Source of the DNA: Sphingobacterium sp. HMA12
Lineage (GTDB): Bacteria > Bacteroidota > Bacteroidia > Sphingobacteriales > Sphingobacteriaceae
DNA: 64,000 nt
NCBI RefSeq assembly: GCF_002933815.1
Contig: NZ_BEYR01000003.1
Location: 186,001-250,000 of the forward strand
Direction: 5' to 3'
Each line of letters begins with the position of its first letter. The first letter of the stretch is position 1. A model generated the notes under the pieces. The model was not told the DNA's origin. It worked only from the letters and a program-made list of their open reading frames with translations, and ran no database searches. Positions 14,884-22,900 of this stretch are shown piece by piece. A program made the translations under genes and the position numbers.

Positions 14884-17169
14884 ATGAAAGTAAGTAAAAA
14901 GAGAAATATTGTATTAACAGTTGTTTTATTCGTAGCGGCACAGGTCGCGGTGTTTGCCCAAAAGGTGGTACGGCATGACCTTTATGTACGGGATACCATT
15001 GTCAATTATGCTGGCAAAGCAAAACGTGCCATTGCCGTAAATGGGCAGATTCCTATGCCCACGTTGACTTTTACCGAGGGGGATACCGCTGAAATCGTTG
15101 TTCACAATAAGTTGAAAGAGGGTACCTCACTGCACTGGCACGGTATCTTTCTGCCAAATAAAGAGGACGGCGTACCGCATCTGACCCAGGAACCGATCAA
15201 GCCTAATTCGACCTACACTTATCGTTTCCCGATCATCCAGCATGGGACACATTGGTATCATTCGCACTCGGGTTTGCAGGAACAGATTGGTATGTATGGT
15301 AGCCTTATTCTGAACAAGAGGGCGGATGACAAGACTTTTCGCAAAGGGATAGATGACTTACCTACTATTCCGGTTATCATAAGCGAATGGACAAATTATA
15401 ATCCGGATAATATTCAGCGGATGCTGCATACGGGAAATGACTGGGCAGCTATTAAAAAAGGCGCGACCCAATCTTACGTGGAGGCGATCAAAGAAGGGAA
15501 ATTTGCAACGAAAATCACCAATGAGTGGAAGCGTCAGCTTGCCATGGATGTCAGCGATGTGTACTACGACAAGATTCTGTTGAATGGTGCCCATTCCACA
15601 GATCTAAAGGAAGTGGATGGCAAGGCCTTGAAAGCGGGAGATAAGGTGCGTTTAAGGATTTCCAATGGTGGTGCTTCATCCTATTTTTGGCTACGCTACG
15701 CCGGTGGAAAAATTACCGTGGTTGCTAATGACGGGAATGATGTGGTGCCTGTGGAAGTGGATAGGCTTATGATCGCCGTATCGGAGACCTATGATGTCGT
15801 GGTGACGATCCCCAATGCGGGAACAGCCTACGAATTTATGGCGACGACCGAAGACCGGACACAATCTGCAAGTTATTTTGTCGGTAGCGGCATCAAACAG
15901 CTGATCTCGCCGCTTCCCCGTCTCAAATATTTTGAAGGGATGAAGATGATGAATGACATGATGAAGATGGACGGTAATCTCAATGATATGGGGATGAATA
16001 TGAGTCTGAATCAGATGGATATGAATGTGGTCATGTATTCGGAAATTACCGGAGATGGAAAGAAAAAAGAAGATCATGGCAAGCATAGTGGCATGGATCA
16101 TGGAAAGATGAAGATGGATGAAGATCCAAACCGTTACAATGCGAATGCACTAGGAGATATCGTTACCCTCAATTATGCGATGTTGGAATCTCCCCATGAT
16201 ACCGAATTGCCGAAGAGCGCTCCTGTGCGTGATCTCAAGTTTACCCTTACGGGAAATATGAGCCGCTATGTGTGGAGCATGGATAATAAGATCCTTTCGG
16301 AAACGGATAAGATCCCGGTGAAAAAAGGGGAGGTGTTACGGATCACCATCTACAACAACTCGATGATGCGCCATCCGATCCACTTACATGGCTTTGATTT
16401 TAGGCTGCTAAATGGCAAGGGCGCAAAGGCGCCGCTGAAAAATGTGGTCGATATCATGCCAATGGAAACGGATAACATTGAGTTTTTGGCAAATGAAGAA
16501 GGAGACTGGTTTTTCCATTGCCATATCTTATACCATATGATGGCCGGAATGAACCGGGTGTTTGCCGTGGATGACTATAAAAATCCCTATTTACCCGACA
16601 AAGCCAAGGCCTATAAGGAACTGCAACATGAAAGTAATATGACGCATTTCATGGCGCAGAATGATTTTGCGACAAACGGAAATGATGGTCAGGCGATGTT
16701 CCAGAATGCACGCTGGCAACTGGGATCGGAATGGCGATTGGGGTACAACGATATGCATGGTTATGAGGTAGAGACGCACCTGGGGCGGTTTTTTGGAAAA
16801 ATGCAATGGTTTATGCCTTTTGTAGGTTTTGATTACCGTTACCGCCGAATGGGCGAAGACGGACATGAAAAAAACATCTTCGGTCAGGCCAATAAAAAAG
16901 ATAGCCGTAAGGGGGTGAGTCTGGGTTTTATGTACACATTGCCGATGCTGGTGAATTTTCAGGCCGAAGTATATCATGACGGTATCGTCCGATTGCAAAT
17001 GATGCGTGAGGATATCCCGATCTCCCGCAGAATACGGGGTGATTTTATGGTCAACTCAGATCTGGAATATATGGCCGGACTAAATTATATCATTACGAAA
17101 AATATGGCTTTCAGGACGCATTATGACAGCGATATGGGATTTGGTGTAGGACTATCGTTGAATTATTAA
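14884..17169 (+). CDS. Multicopper oxidase with added barrel-like C-terminus (CopA-like)
   Basis: A 761-residue exported protein; the signal peptide ends V-A-V-F-A-Q near residue 26. The cupredoxin part carries all four copper motifs: L-H-W-H-G (84-86), H-W-Y-H-S-H-S-G (123-128), H-P-I-H-L-H-G (about 497) and F-H-C-H-I-L-Y-H-M-M-A-G-M (about 545). Between domains, around residues 350-420, is a Met/His/Asp-rich stretch with M-N-D-M-M-K-M, H-S-G-M-D-H-G-K-M and similar, typical of CopA-type cuprous oxidases. After the oxidase fold, residues ~590-761 form alternating aromatic strands (W-R-L-G-S-E-W-like, F-D-Y-R-Y-R) ending V-G-L-S-L-N-Y, resembling a CopB-like outer-membrane domain. It likely oxidises periplasmic Cu(I). 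It closes the copper operon. Confidence 0.9.
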   Translation: MKVSKKRNIVLTVVLFVAAQVAVFAQKVVRHDLYVRDTIVNYAGKAKRAIAVNGQIPMPTLTFTEGDTAEIVVHNKLKEGTSLHWHGIFLPNKEDGVPHLTQEPIKPNSTYTYRFPIIQHGTHWYHSHSGLQEQIGMYGSLILNKRADDKTFRKGIDDLPTIPVIISEWTNYNPDNIQRMLHTGNDWAAIKKGATQSYVEAIKEGKFATKITNEWKRQLAMDVSDVYYDKILLNGAHSTDLKEVDGKALKAGDKVRLRISNGGASSYFWLRYAGGKITVVANDGNDVVPVEVDRLMIAVSETYDVVVTIPNAGTAYEFMATTEDRTQSASYFVGSGIKQLISPLPRLKYFEGMKMMNDMMKMDGNLNDMGMNMSLNQMDMNVVMYSEITGDGKKKEDHGKHSGMDHGKMKMDEDPNRYNANALGDIVTLNYAMLESPHDTELPKSAPVRDLKFTLTGNMSRYVWSMDNKILSETDKIPVKKGEVLRITIYNNSMMRHPIHLHGFDFRLLNGKGAKAPLKNVVDIMPMETDNIEFLANEEGDWFFHCHILYHMMAGMNRVFAVDDYKNPYLPDKAKAYKELQHESNMTHFMAQNDFATNGNDGQAMFQNARWQLGSEWRLGYNDMHGYEVETHLGRFFGKMQWFMPFVGFDYRYRRMGEDGHEKNIFGQANKKDSRKGVSLGFMYTLPMLVNFQAEVYHDGIVRLQMMREDIPISRRIRGDFMVNSDLEYMAGLNYIITKNMAFRTHYDSDMGFGVGLSLNY

Positions 17170-17206
17170 CGAACGGATTTTTATTTTTCTCTGTTACTGG
17201 CTAATA

Positions 17207-17340
17207 AGGGAGCAAGTTGTGATTATCTCCTGCAATAACACATACTTGTTTGTGAAATTATTCGGATTTACCCGGACTTTATACGCTTTCATCCGAATGA
17301 GGTCCATATAAAGTCCGGATGAGGTTCCTATTAGCTCCCT
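17207..17340 (+). repeat. Interleaved inverted repeats downstream of the copper operon
   Basis: Two perfect inverted repeats interlock: ATTCGGAT (17260-17267) with ATCCGAAT (17291-17298), and CCGGACTTTATA (17272-17283) with TATAAAGTCCGG (17307-17318). A weaker outer pair, AGGGAGC (near 17207-17213) and GCTCCCT (17334-17340), encloses both. The order arm A, arm B, A', B' means the stems either exclude each other or form a pseudoknot. There is no U-run, so it is not a plain terminator. The rest of the 343-nt gap up to the terminator at 17437 holds nothing else I can name. Confidence 0.6.
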
Positions 17341-17436
17341 GTCAATATACTTGTTGACTTGAATTTGTAAACCTCTTGTATCCCCGGAACCCCAACATTT
17401 TTAAGGAGATGCTCTCCATCATGGACAGCACAAAAG

Positions 17437-17473
17437 AAAGCGCCAGAAATCGTTAAATTTCTGGCGCTTTTTT
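17437..17473. terminator. Bidirectional terminator between the copper operon and fabH
   Basis: A perfect 13-bp stem of AAAGCGCCAGAAA (17437-17449) and TTTCTGGCGCTTT (17458-17470) with an 8-nt loop and T-runs on both strands. It can end both the rightward copper transcript and the leftward fabH transcript. Confidence 0.88.
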
Positions 17474-17512
17474 ATGGTGTTTGGGGTCTAGTTACCGACG
17501 CTATTTTGATTG

Positions 17513-18511
17513 TTAGATCATCCACTTAAAGATGCTCGCCCCCCAGGAGAATCCGGCTCCGAAAGCCGTAAGCATCACTAAATCGCCGGTGTTCAATTTT
17601 TTGATATTTTGCCAGATACATAAAGGGATCGTCGCGGCAATGGTATTGCCTAAGTATTCGATATTGCTGAGTGCTCTGTCTTCAGGAATATTGAGACTAC
17701 GGCCTACGGCATCGATGATACGTTGGTTGGCCTGGTGTGGAATTAACCAGTTGATATCTTCAATTTGTAAGTTATTGCGCTGTAAAACGGTATTACAAGC
17801 ATCACTCATGGACTGAACAGCATGTTTAAAAACTGTTTTGCCATCTTGCTTAAGAAAGCGGTTGTCGTTTACCGGAAGGTTACTGTCAATTGGATAGAGT
17901 GAACCACCAGCCTCGATTTTCAAAAATTCACGTCCAGCACCATTGCTACGCAGGTAGGCATCCATGACACCGCCTTCAAGTGAAGGTTCGAGCCATATAA
18001 CGCCAGCACCATCGCCGAAAAGAATATTAGTAGAACGATCTTTTAAATCAACATAGGTGCTGATATTATCTGCGCCGACAACAAGTACATTTTTGTAACG
18101 TTGTGTCTCCACGAGTGAGGATGCCATATCCAGCGCATAAAGAAAACCTGAACAAGCTGCGTTGACATCAAATGCCCATACATTGGTCAACCCCAATTTA
18201 TCGAGAATAATATTTGCCGTAGCTGGCATAGGCATATCTGGTGTGGAAGTTGCAACAATAAGCGCATCAACATCCCGCAAATCTTTATTGTATTGTTTTG
18301 CTAAATCCTGGATAGCTTTGACAGCCATGTCCGATGTGGCAAGATTTTCGTCCAATATCCTCCGCTCCTTAATTCCCGTACGTTTGATAATCCATTCATC
18401 GGAGGTCTCGCAAAACTGCTCTAAATCGGTATTGGATCTTCTGTTTGGTGGAATGTATCCTCCAACCCCAGTTATTGCTGCATACGGCCTGCTCGGTATT
18501 CTTTCAGTCAT
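17513..18511 (-). CDS. fabH: 3-oxoacyl-[acyl-carrier-protein] synthase III
   Basis: A 332-residue cytosolic condensing enzyme that starts fatty acid synthesis by joining an acyl-CoA to malonyl-ACP. The thiolase-fold triad is complete: Cys120 in D-V-N-A-A-C-S-G-F, His in W-L-I-P-H-Q-A-N-Q-R-I, and Asn in Y-L-G-N-T-I-A-A. The S-D-E-W-I-I-K-R-T-G-I-K-E-R-R segment and the terminal F-G-A-G-F-S-W-G-A-S motif are typical. It is alone rather than in the common plsX-fabH order, so it may be a second copy, perhaps with another primer preference; the window cannot decide this. Confidence 0.93.
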   Translation of the reverse strand: MTERIPSRPYAAITGVGGYIPPNRRSNTDLEQFCETSDEWIIKRTGIKERRILDENLATSDMAVKAIQDLAKQYNKDLRDVDALIVATSTPDMPMPATANIILDKLGLTNVWAFDVNAACSGFLYALDMASSLVETQRYKNVLVVGADNISTYVDLKDRSTNILFGDGAGVIWLEPSLEGGVMDAYLRSNGAGREFLKIEAGGSLYPIDSNLPVNDNRFLKQDGKTVFKHAVQSMSDACNTVLQRNNLQIEDINWLIPHQANQRIIDAVGRSLNIPEDRALSNIEYLGNTIAATIPLCIWQNIKKLNTGDLVMLTAFGAGFSWGASIFKWMI

Positions 18512-18817
18512 AAAATAATGTACTCTTTTCTCTCTTTTTATACAGGCAGATCTAACAAAATAGACAGCGTGTAATTTTGCGCCGTAAAACTACGGTTAAT
18601 TTGTCCAACTAAAAGTGGAAAAGATAGGTTTTTGACAAAATAATTACGTTTTTTTAGCAAAATTAACTGTTTTTAACCTTTGCTCTATACTATTCTTTTA
18701 ATTGGTCTTGGTGAAGCGAAATTATATGTTGTCTGTTTCCTATTTGTCAAAATATTAATCTTTTTGTCCTTTTCAAAATAAGGAAACGGTCTAGCTATTT
18801 TAACACGCTGAGCCCAC
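18512..18817. other. Intergenic region between fabH and the MocR gene
   Basis: An AT-rich 306-nt gap between two leftward genes. It must carry the fabH promoter. A minus-strand TAATTTTG (plus-strand CAAAATTA, 18658-18665) matches the -7 consensus TAnnTTTG, but I find no convincing -33 box for it. I see no ORF, repeat or RNA gene here. Confidence 0.4.
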
Positions 18818-20257
18818 TTATATTGAAATTCGGGCGAGTTGGAGCAGATCGGCCAAGATCTGGATTCCATCTTCGATCTGTTCTTCCGAAAGTGAGCCAT
18901 ACCCTAGGCGTAAGCCCCCGTAACAATTGTCTTTGTGGTAGTTGTCGGGGTGGGGGATATGAACGGATTTTTCTTTCAGCTTTTTGAACAAGAATGTCCA
19001 GTCTACCTGATGTCTGAATTCAAGCCAGACCGCCAAACCGCCTTGAGGAGGTTGATAGCTGACATGCTCCAATAGATGTATGTCTAGCTGTCTGACCATA
19101 AAGTCGCGCTTGTTCCGATAGTAGTTGGTGGCTTTGCGGATGTGTCGTCTGACGGTGCCGTCCTGGATAAGTTCCAGAACAGCCTGTTCCATGATATTAT
19201 CCCCTTGTATATCGACCATATAGCGCAGTTGCGCGATAGCCTGCAAGAGCTTTTCATCTTTGCTGACCAGATAACCTATGCGAAGCGCGGGGGCGACCAC
19301 TTTGCTCAATGTGCCGATGTAGATCGAGTTTTGTAGTTGGGTATCAGCAGCCAGTGGATAACATGGTGTATGGTCGAAGTGAAATTCGTAGTCATAATCA
19401 TCCTCGATAAGCGTAAATCCATACCGATTGGACAGTTGAATCAGCTCGGACCTACGTGCCTGACTTAATGTGGCCGTAGTTGGATACTGCCGATGTGGTG
19501 TAAGGTAGGCCGCCTTAATATTTTTGTTTTCTCTCAGGTGAGGGATCATTTCATTAACAAGCACACCATCCTGATCAACGGGGATTTCGATGAGCTGTGC
19601 GCCAGTATGCTCAAAGATCTTCCAGGCTGAATGGTATCCCGGAGATTCAACGAAGATAAAATCATCCTTTTTCAATAAGCATTGGGCAACGAGGTACATG
19701 GCCATTTGGCTGCCACGGCTGACGCATAGATTGTCCAGCGTAATATTCATATTACGCTCCTGATTGAGCATATCCGCGATCGCCTGTCTGAAATCAATAT
19801 GTCCTCTCGGATCGGCATAGCCCATCATTTTCCATCGGGCACTCCGTTTGAAAATCTGCCGATAGGCACGTCCGAGCTGGTCTATGGGAGCGATTTTACT
19901 GTCTGGATTACCATCGTCAAAGATAATACGCAGTGGTGCCGGGGCTTGTAGTCCGGTGATGCTGTGCGCTGTATTTTCAGTTGTGGCAGTTAATGGTGGA
20001 AGTTGCTCGGCCACGAAAATTCCACGGCGCTGCTCACTCACCACCCAGCCTTCGCTCAAAAGCTGCTGGATCGCTTCAACCACGGTATTACGGTTTAGCT
20101 TTAATTGTGCCGCAAGTGCCCTGCTGCTGGGCAACGCAGTTCCGCGGGTTAATCTACCTGACTGTATGTCGGCAGCAATACTATCTGCTAGTTGTAAGTA
20201 AATCGCCTTTGTGGAGGATCTGTCAATCTCCATTGTCAAATTCCAGGGTCTGAGCAT
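18818..20257 (-). CDS. MocR-type GntR/aminotransferase transcriptional regulator
   Basis: A 479-residue regulator. Residues ~1-75 form a GntR winged helix (I-Y-L-Q-L-A-D-S-I-A, then L-P-S-S-R-A-L-A and N-R-N-T-V-V-E-A-I recognition helix). The remainder is a fold-type I aminotransferase domain with I-E-D-D-Y-D-Y-E-F and the PLP lysine in G-T-L-S-K-V-V-A-P-A-L-R-I-G-Y. Such MocR proteins (PdxR, GabR) use PLP or its adduct as effector. I start at the ATG 20257; a TTG two codons upstream and an ATG at 20233 are alternatives. It diverges from an ArgD-like aminotransferase, the usual arrangement of regulator and target, and direct repeats lie in the shared promoter. Confidence 0.9.
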   Translation of the reverse strand: MLRPWNLTMEIDRSSTKAIYLQLADSIAADIQSGRLTRGTALPSSRALAAQLKLNRNTVVEAIQQLLSEGWVVSEQRRGIFVAEQLPPLTATTENTAHSITGLQAPAPLRIIFDDGNPDSKIAPIDQLGRAYRQIFKRSARWKMMGYADPRGHIDFRQAIADMLNQERNMNITLDNLCVSRGSQMAMYLVAQCLLKKDDFIFVESPGYHSAWKIFEHTGAQLIEIPVDQDGVLVNEMIPHLRENKNIKAAYLTPHRQYPTTATLSQARRSELIQLSNRYGFTLIEDDYDYEFHFDHTPCYPLAADTQLQNSIYIGTLSKVVAPALRIGYLVSKDEKLLQAIAQLRYMVDIQGDNIMEQAVLELIQDGTVRRHIRKATNYYRNKRDFMVRQLDIHLLEHVSYQPPQGGLAVWLEFRHQVDWTFLFKKLKEKSVHIPHPDNYHKDNCYGGLRLGYGSLSEEQIEDGIQILADLLQLARISI

Positions 20258-20388
20258 GGTCAATTAAATCGGGTAATTCAACCAAAGATACAATTGTTCT
20301 GCAAGATTGAAACCTTTTACAGTGATCCGGGCGCATTTGTAGTCAGGTATTTGGTTTGTGATGAGTAACTTGTATTTCCTGTCTGAGA

Positions 20389-20421
20389 CTGGACTATTGA
20401 CTTTAAATTGATCCTGGACTA
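20389..20421. promoter_or_regulatory. Direct repeat, candidate MocR operator
   Basis: CTGGACTA occurs at 20389-20396 and again at 20414-20421, a 25-bp period, in the 218-nt region between the divergent MocR and aminotransferase genes. MocR dimers such as GabR and PdxR bind direct repeats in this position, so this is a candidate operator. No other exact 8-bp repeat stood out in the gap. Confidence 0.4.
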
Positions 20422-20475
20422 CCTTTAGGGGAAGATTTAATCCGATTTTTGGGTAAACCAAATCTCGATCATTTG

Positions 20476-21639
20476 ATGAAACCATTTCCGGTATTTGAAA
20501 AATTGGCCATACAGATTGACCGTGCTGTTGGCTGCTTTGTTTACGACCAGTCAGGACAGGCGTACTTGGACATGTATGGCGGGCATGCTGTTATTGCTGT
20601 GGGGCATACCCATCCGCATGTAGTCGACAGCACCTTGCGACAGCTCAATAAGATCGGTTTCTACTCGAATACGATATACAATGATCTGCAAAATAAACTG
20701 GCAGATCAATTAGGACTGATCAGTGGATATGTAGACTATGGGGTATTTTTCTCTAATTCCGGTGCTGAGGCCAATGAAAATGCTTTGAAGCTGGCTTCTT
20801 TTGTGACTGGACGAAAAAAGGTCTTATCCTTTTCCAATGCTTTTCATGGACGCACCTCGGGAACCGTATCTGCTACCGATATCACTAGCATCCGAGCTGC
20901 GGTAAATGATAATCGCCATTATTTTTTTACGCCTTTCAATGAACCGTCCAGTTTGAGAAAACAACTGGAGACGGAGGAATACTGCGCCCTGATTATGGAG
21001 CCAATCCAGGGAGTCGGCGGAATCCATGTAGCTTCTGCAGCGTTTTTACAAGAAATCAGGCAGATCTGCACGACAACGGGAACCATGCTTATTCTCGATG
21101 AGATCCAGTCGGGGTATGGCCGTACGGGAAAATTTTTCGCACATCAGCATGCCGGAATAAAAGGGGATCTGATTACTGTGGCGAAAGGGATTGCCAATGG
21201 TCTCCCGATGGCCGCAACACTAATCTCTCCTGACATCACACCCGTAATGGGGCAATTGGGAACAACCTTTGGGGGCAATCATCTGGCCTGTGCGGCAGCA
21301 ATTGCTGTATTGGAAGTCATCCGGGATGAAAAGCTGATGGACAATGCGGCAAAGATTGGTACATTTTTAATGGAAGAATTACAGGGCATGACGGGCATTG
21401 CCGAGGTGCGGGGAAGGGGATTAATGATCGGTGTGGAGTTTGATACAGACATACGCCAGCTGCGCCATGAACTGCTGTTTGGCGAGAAAATCTTCACGGG
21501 ATATGCCGGTGCTTATACTTTGCGGCTTTTGCCGCCGCTGTGTTTTACAAAGAAACATGCGCAGATTTTTCTTAGGAGCTTGAAAAAATTGCTCCTGAAA
21601 AATGATCAATATTCCCCACATCATTCGTATCAAATTTAG
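20476..21639 (+). CDS. ArgD-like class III aminotransferase
   Basis: A 387-residue PLP enzyme from the ATG at 20476. Y-G-G-H-A-V-I-A-V-G-H-T-H-P-H, L-N-K-I-G-F-Y-S-N-T, N-S-G-A-E-A-N-E-N-A and F-H-G-R-T-S-G are shared with acetylornithine aminotransferases of this phylum. I-L-D-E-I-Q-S-G-Y-G-R-T-G and the PLP lysine in T-V-A-K-G-I-A-N-G-L-P-M follow. The family transfers the delta-amino group of N-acetyl- or succinyl-ornithine or related omega-amines to 2-oxoglutarate. It is not among arginine genes and diverges from a MocR regulator, so it may be a dedicated catabolic paralogue; the symbol argD is therefore withheld. Confidence 0.87.
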   Translation: MKPFPVFEKLAIQIDRAVGCFVYDQSGQAYLDMYGGHAVIAVGHTHPHVVDSTLRQLNKIGFYSNTIYNDLQNKLADQLGLISGYVDYGVFFSNSGAEANENALKLASFVTGRKKVLSFSNAFHGRTSGTVSATDITSIRAAVNDNRHYFFTPFNEPSSLRKQLETEEYCALIMEPIQGVGGIHVASAAFLQEIRQICTTTGTMLILDEIQSGYGRTGKFFAHQHAGIKGDLITVAKGIANGLPMAATLISPDITPVMGQLGTTFGGNHLACAAAIAVLEVIRDEKLMDNAAKIGTFLMEELQGMTGIAEVRGRGLMIGVEFDTDIRQLRHELLFGEKIFTGYAGAYTLRLLPPLCFTKKHAQIFLRSLKKLLLKNDQYSPHHSYQI

Positions 21640-21670
21640 TAATTAAACTTATCACAAGCAGTAATTAAAC
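21638..21670 (+). repeat. 11-bp direct repeat at the aminotransferase 3' end
   Basis: AGTAATTAAAC occurs at 21638-21648, overlapping the aminotransferase stop codon, and at 21660-21670, a period of 22 bp. Function unknown; it could be chance in AT-rich DNA or a protein-binding site. Confidence 0.35.
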
Positions 21671-21797
21671 GGAGAATTGTGTTTCGCTGTTCTCTGCGGA
21701 ATTTCATTGATTAATCGGGGTGAAGCAGGAGAGCTTGCCTCGATGTGGGATAGAGTTTTTCTTGGATAAATGCTGGTAAAAAAGTAATTTCACAACA

Positions 21798-21825
21798 GAT
21801 ACTTTAATACAAAACGATACTTTAA
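21798..21825 (+). repeat. 10-bp direct repeat upstream of the Nudix gene
   Basis: GATACTTTAA occurs at 21798-21807 and 21816-21825, a period of 18 bp, ending 22 nt before the Nudix ATG. The position suits a regulatory site, but there is no further support. Confidence 0.35.
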
Positions 21826-21847
21826 ATTAAAATATACAAGGAAACAA

Positions 21848-22264
21848 ATGTCTACAGTTACACAAGGTTTACCAACAGCTGGATTGATTAGTATAACGGA
21901 TCATAAAATATTGCTTGCTTATAGTAACAATAAAAAAGCCTGGTATCTCCCCGGTGGAAAAATTGATGCGGGGGAGGATTCTTTACAATCACTCCGTCGG
22001 GAGATTTCAGAGGAATTGAACATCGACCTTGATCCCCAAAAGATTTCATACTACTGTCACATCACTGCTCCTGCCTATGGTATGGTCCCCGAAGTGATCA
22101 TGGAACAGGACTGTTTTCTATATCCGCTCACCGAAACGATACAGCCTAGTAATGAAATAGGAGAAGTGAAGTACTTCTCCCATGAAGATTATTTACGTGA
22201 ACCTATCCAGGTCATCGGTGTATTGCATGTCTTTGAAAAACTGAAAGCAGATGGCCTGATCTAA
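21848..22264 (+). CDS. Nudix hydrolase
   Basis: A 138-residue protein with a Nudix box G-x5-E-x7-R-E-x-x-E-E near residues 38-58: G-K-I-D-A-G-E, seven residues, then R-E-I-S-E-E-L-N. The consensus Gly near the end is Asn, a tolerated change. Preceding W-Y-L-P-G-G-K is typical. Members hydrolyse nucleoside diphosphates linked to another group, with magnesium. It has no transport signal and stands alone, converging with the next gene at a 23-nt gap. The substrate is unknown. Confidence 0.9.
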   Translation: MSTVTQGLPTAGLISITDHKILLAYSNNKKAWYLPGGKIDAGEDSLQSLRREISEELNIDLDPQKISYYCHITAPAYGMVPEVIMEQDCFLYPLTETIQPSNEIGEVKYFSHEDYLREPIQVIGVLHVFEKLKADGLI

Positions 22265-22287
22265 GCTAAATGCCTTAGGCAGCCCTA

Positions 22288-22821
22288 TTAGATACCATAG
22301 CCTTCATTGGCACAATTGATTGTTTTGGTATTCTGTATCGCACTAATTTTTCCGGTCTTGGTATTCAATCGCCAGGCTTTGACAATCTGATCAAAGTATT
22401 CTTTGTTTTCATCCACAACGCTAATGGCAACAATTTCACTGTCCACTTTGTTGCCTAATCTGCAATTACATAGGCTAAGCTGTTCGTTGGATTTCAATAT
22501 ACGGATATTGATCGTGTCCAGTATCTTATACTTTACCTGCCCCTTTCCATTCTCCTTGTCGTCAAGCAATTCGTTTAAAATACAGATTCCGTTTTGATCG
22601 TTGGTATAATATCCGGCAGCAAAGCGATAGTCGCCACTGGCACTTTTGCCCGCATCTATTACTGCTCCTGAGGCATGGCCATAACTGCTCAATCCCGGGA
22701 TTTCATTAATTTCCCGAAATATCTTGCCATACAATGGATTTTTTTGATCTTGAATGGCGCTAAAACTTGACCAACTACAGATGGCCAATACCGCAAATAG
22801 TACGCTTGTTAGATATCGCAT
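22288..22821 (-). CDS. Exported protein of unknown function
   Basis: A 177-residue protein with an N-terminal signal (M-R-Y-L-T-S-V-L-F-A-V-L-A-I-C-S-W) and a soluble mature part. I do not recognise the family. Features are N-P-L-Y-G-K-I-F-R-E-I-N-E-I, G-D-Y-R-F-A-A-G-Y-Y-T-N-D, a L-C-N-C pair, and a final Cys in T-I-N-C-A-N-E-G-Y-G. I start at the ATG 22821 because the upstream in-frame ATG at 22866 lies inside the terminator hairpin of the next gene upstream and would spoil the signal peptide. Confidence 0.7.
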   Translation of the reverse strand: MRYLTSVLFAVLAICSWSSFSAIQDQKNPLYGKIFREINEIPGLSSYGHASGAVIDAGKSASGDYRFAAGYYTNDQNGICILNELLDDKENGKGQVKYKILDTINIRILKSNEQLSLCNCRLGNKVDSEIVAISVVDENKEYFDQIVKAWRLNTKTGKISAIQNTKTINCANEGYGI

Positions 22822-22844
22822 AGTTTCAATAGATTTAAATGCAA

Positions 22845-22887
22845 TTATAAAGATAATAAATCCCATTAGATTCTTAACTAATGGGAT
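22845..22887 (-). terminator. Terminator between the two exported-protein genes
   Basis: A 10-bp stem of ATCCCATTAG (22860-22869) and CTAATGGGAT (22878-22887) is followed on the minus strand by TTTATTATCTTTAT. It ends the leftward 22901-24148 transcript. Confidence 0.78.
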
Positions 22888-22900
22888 CTATATTTGACAG

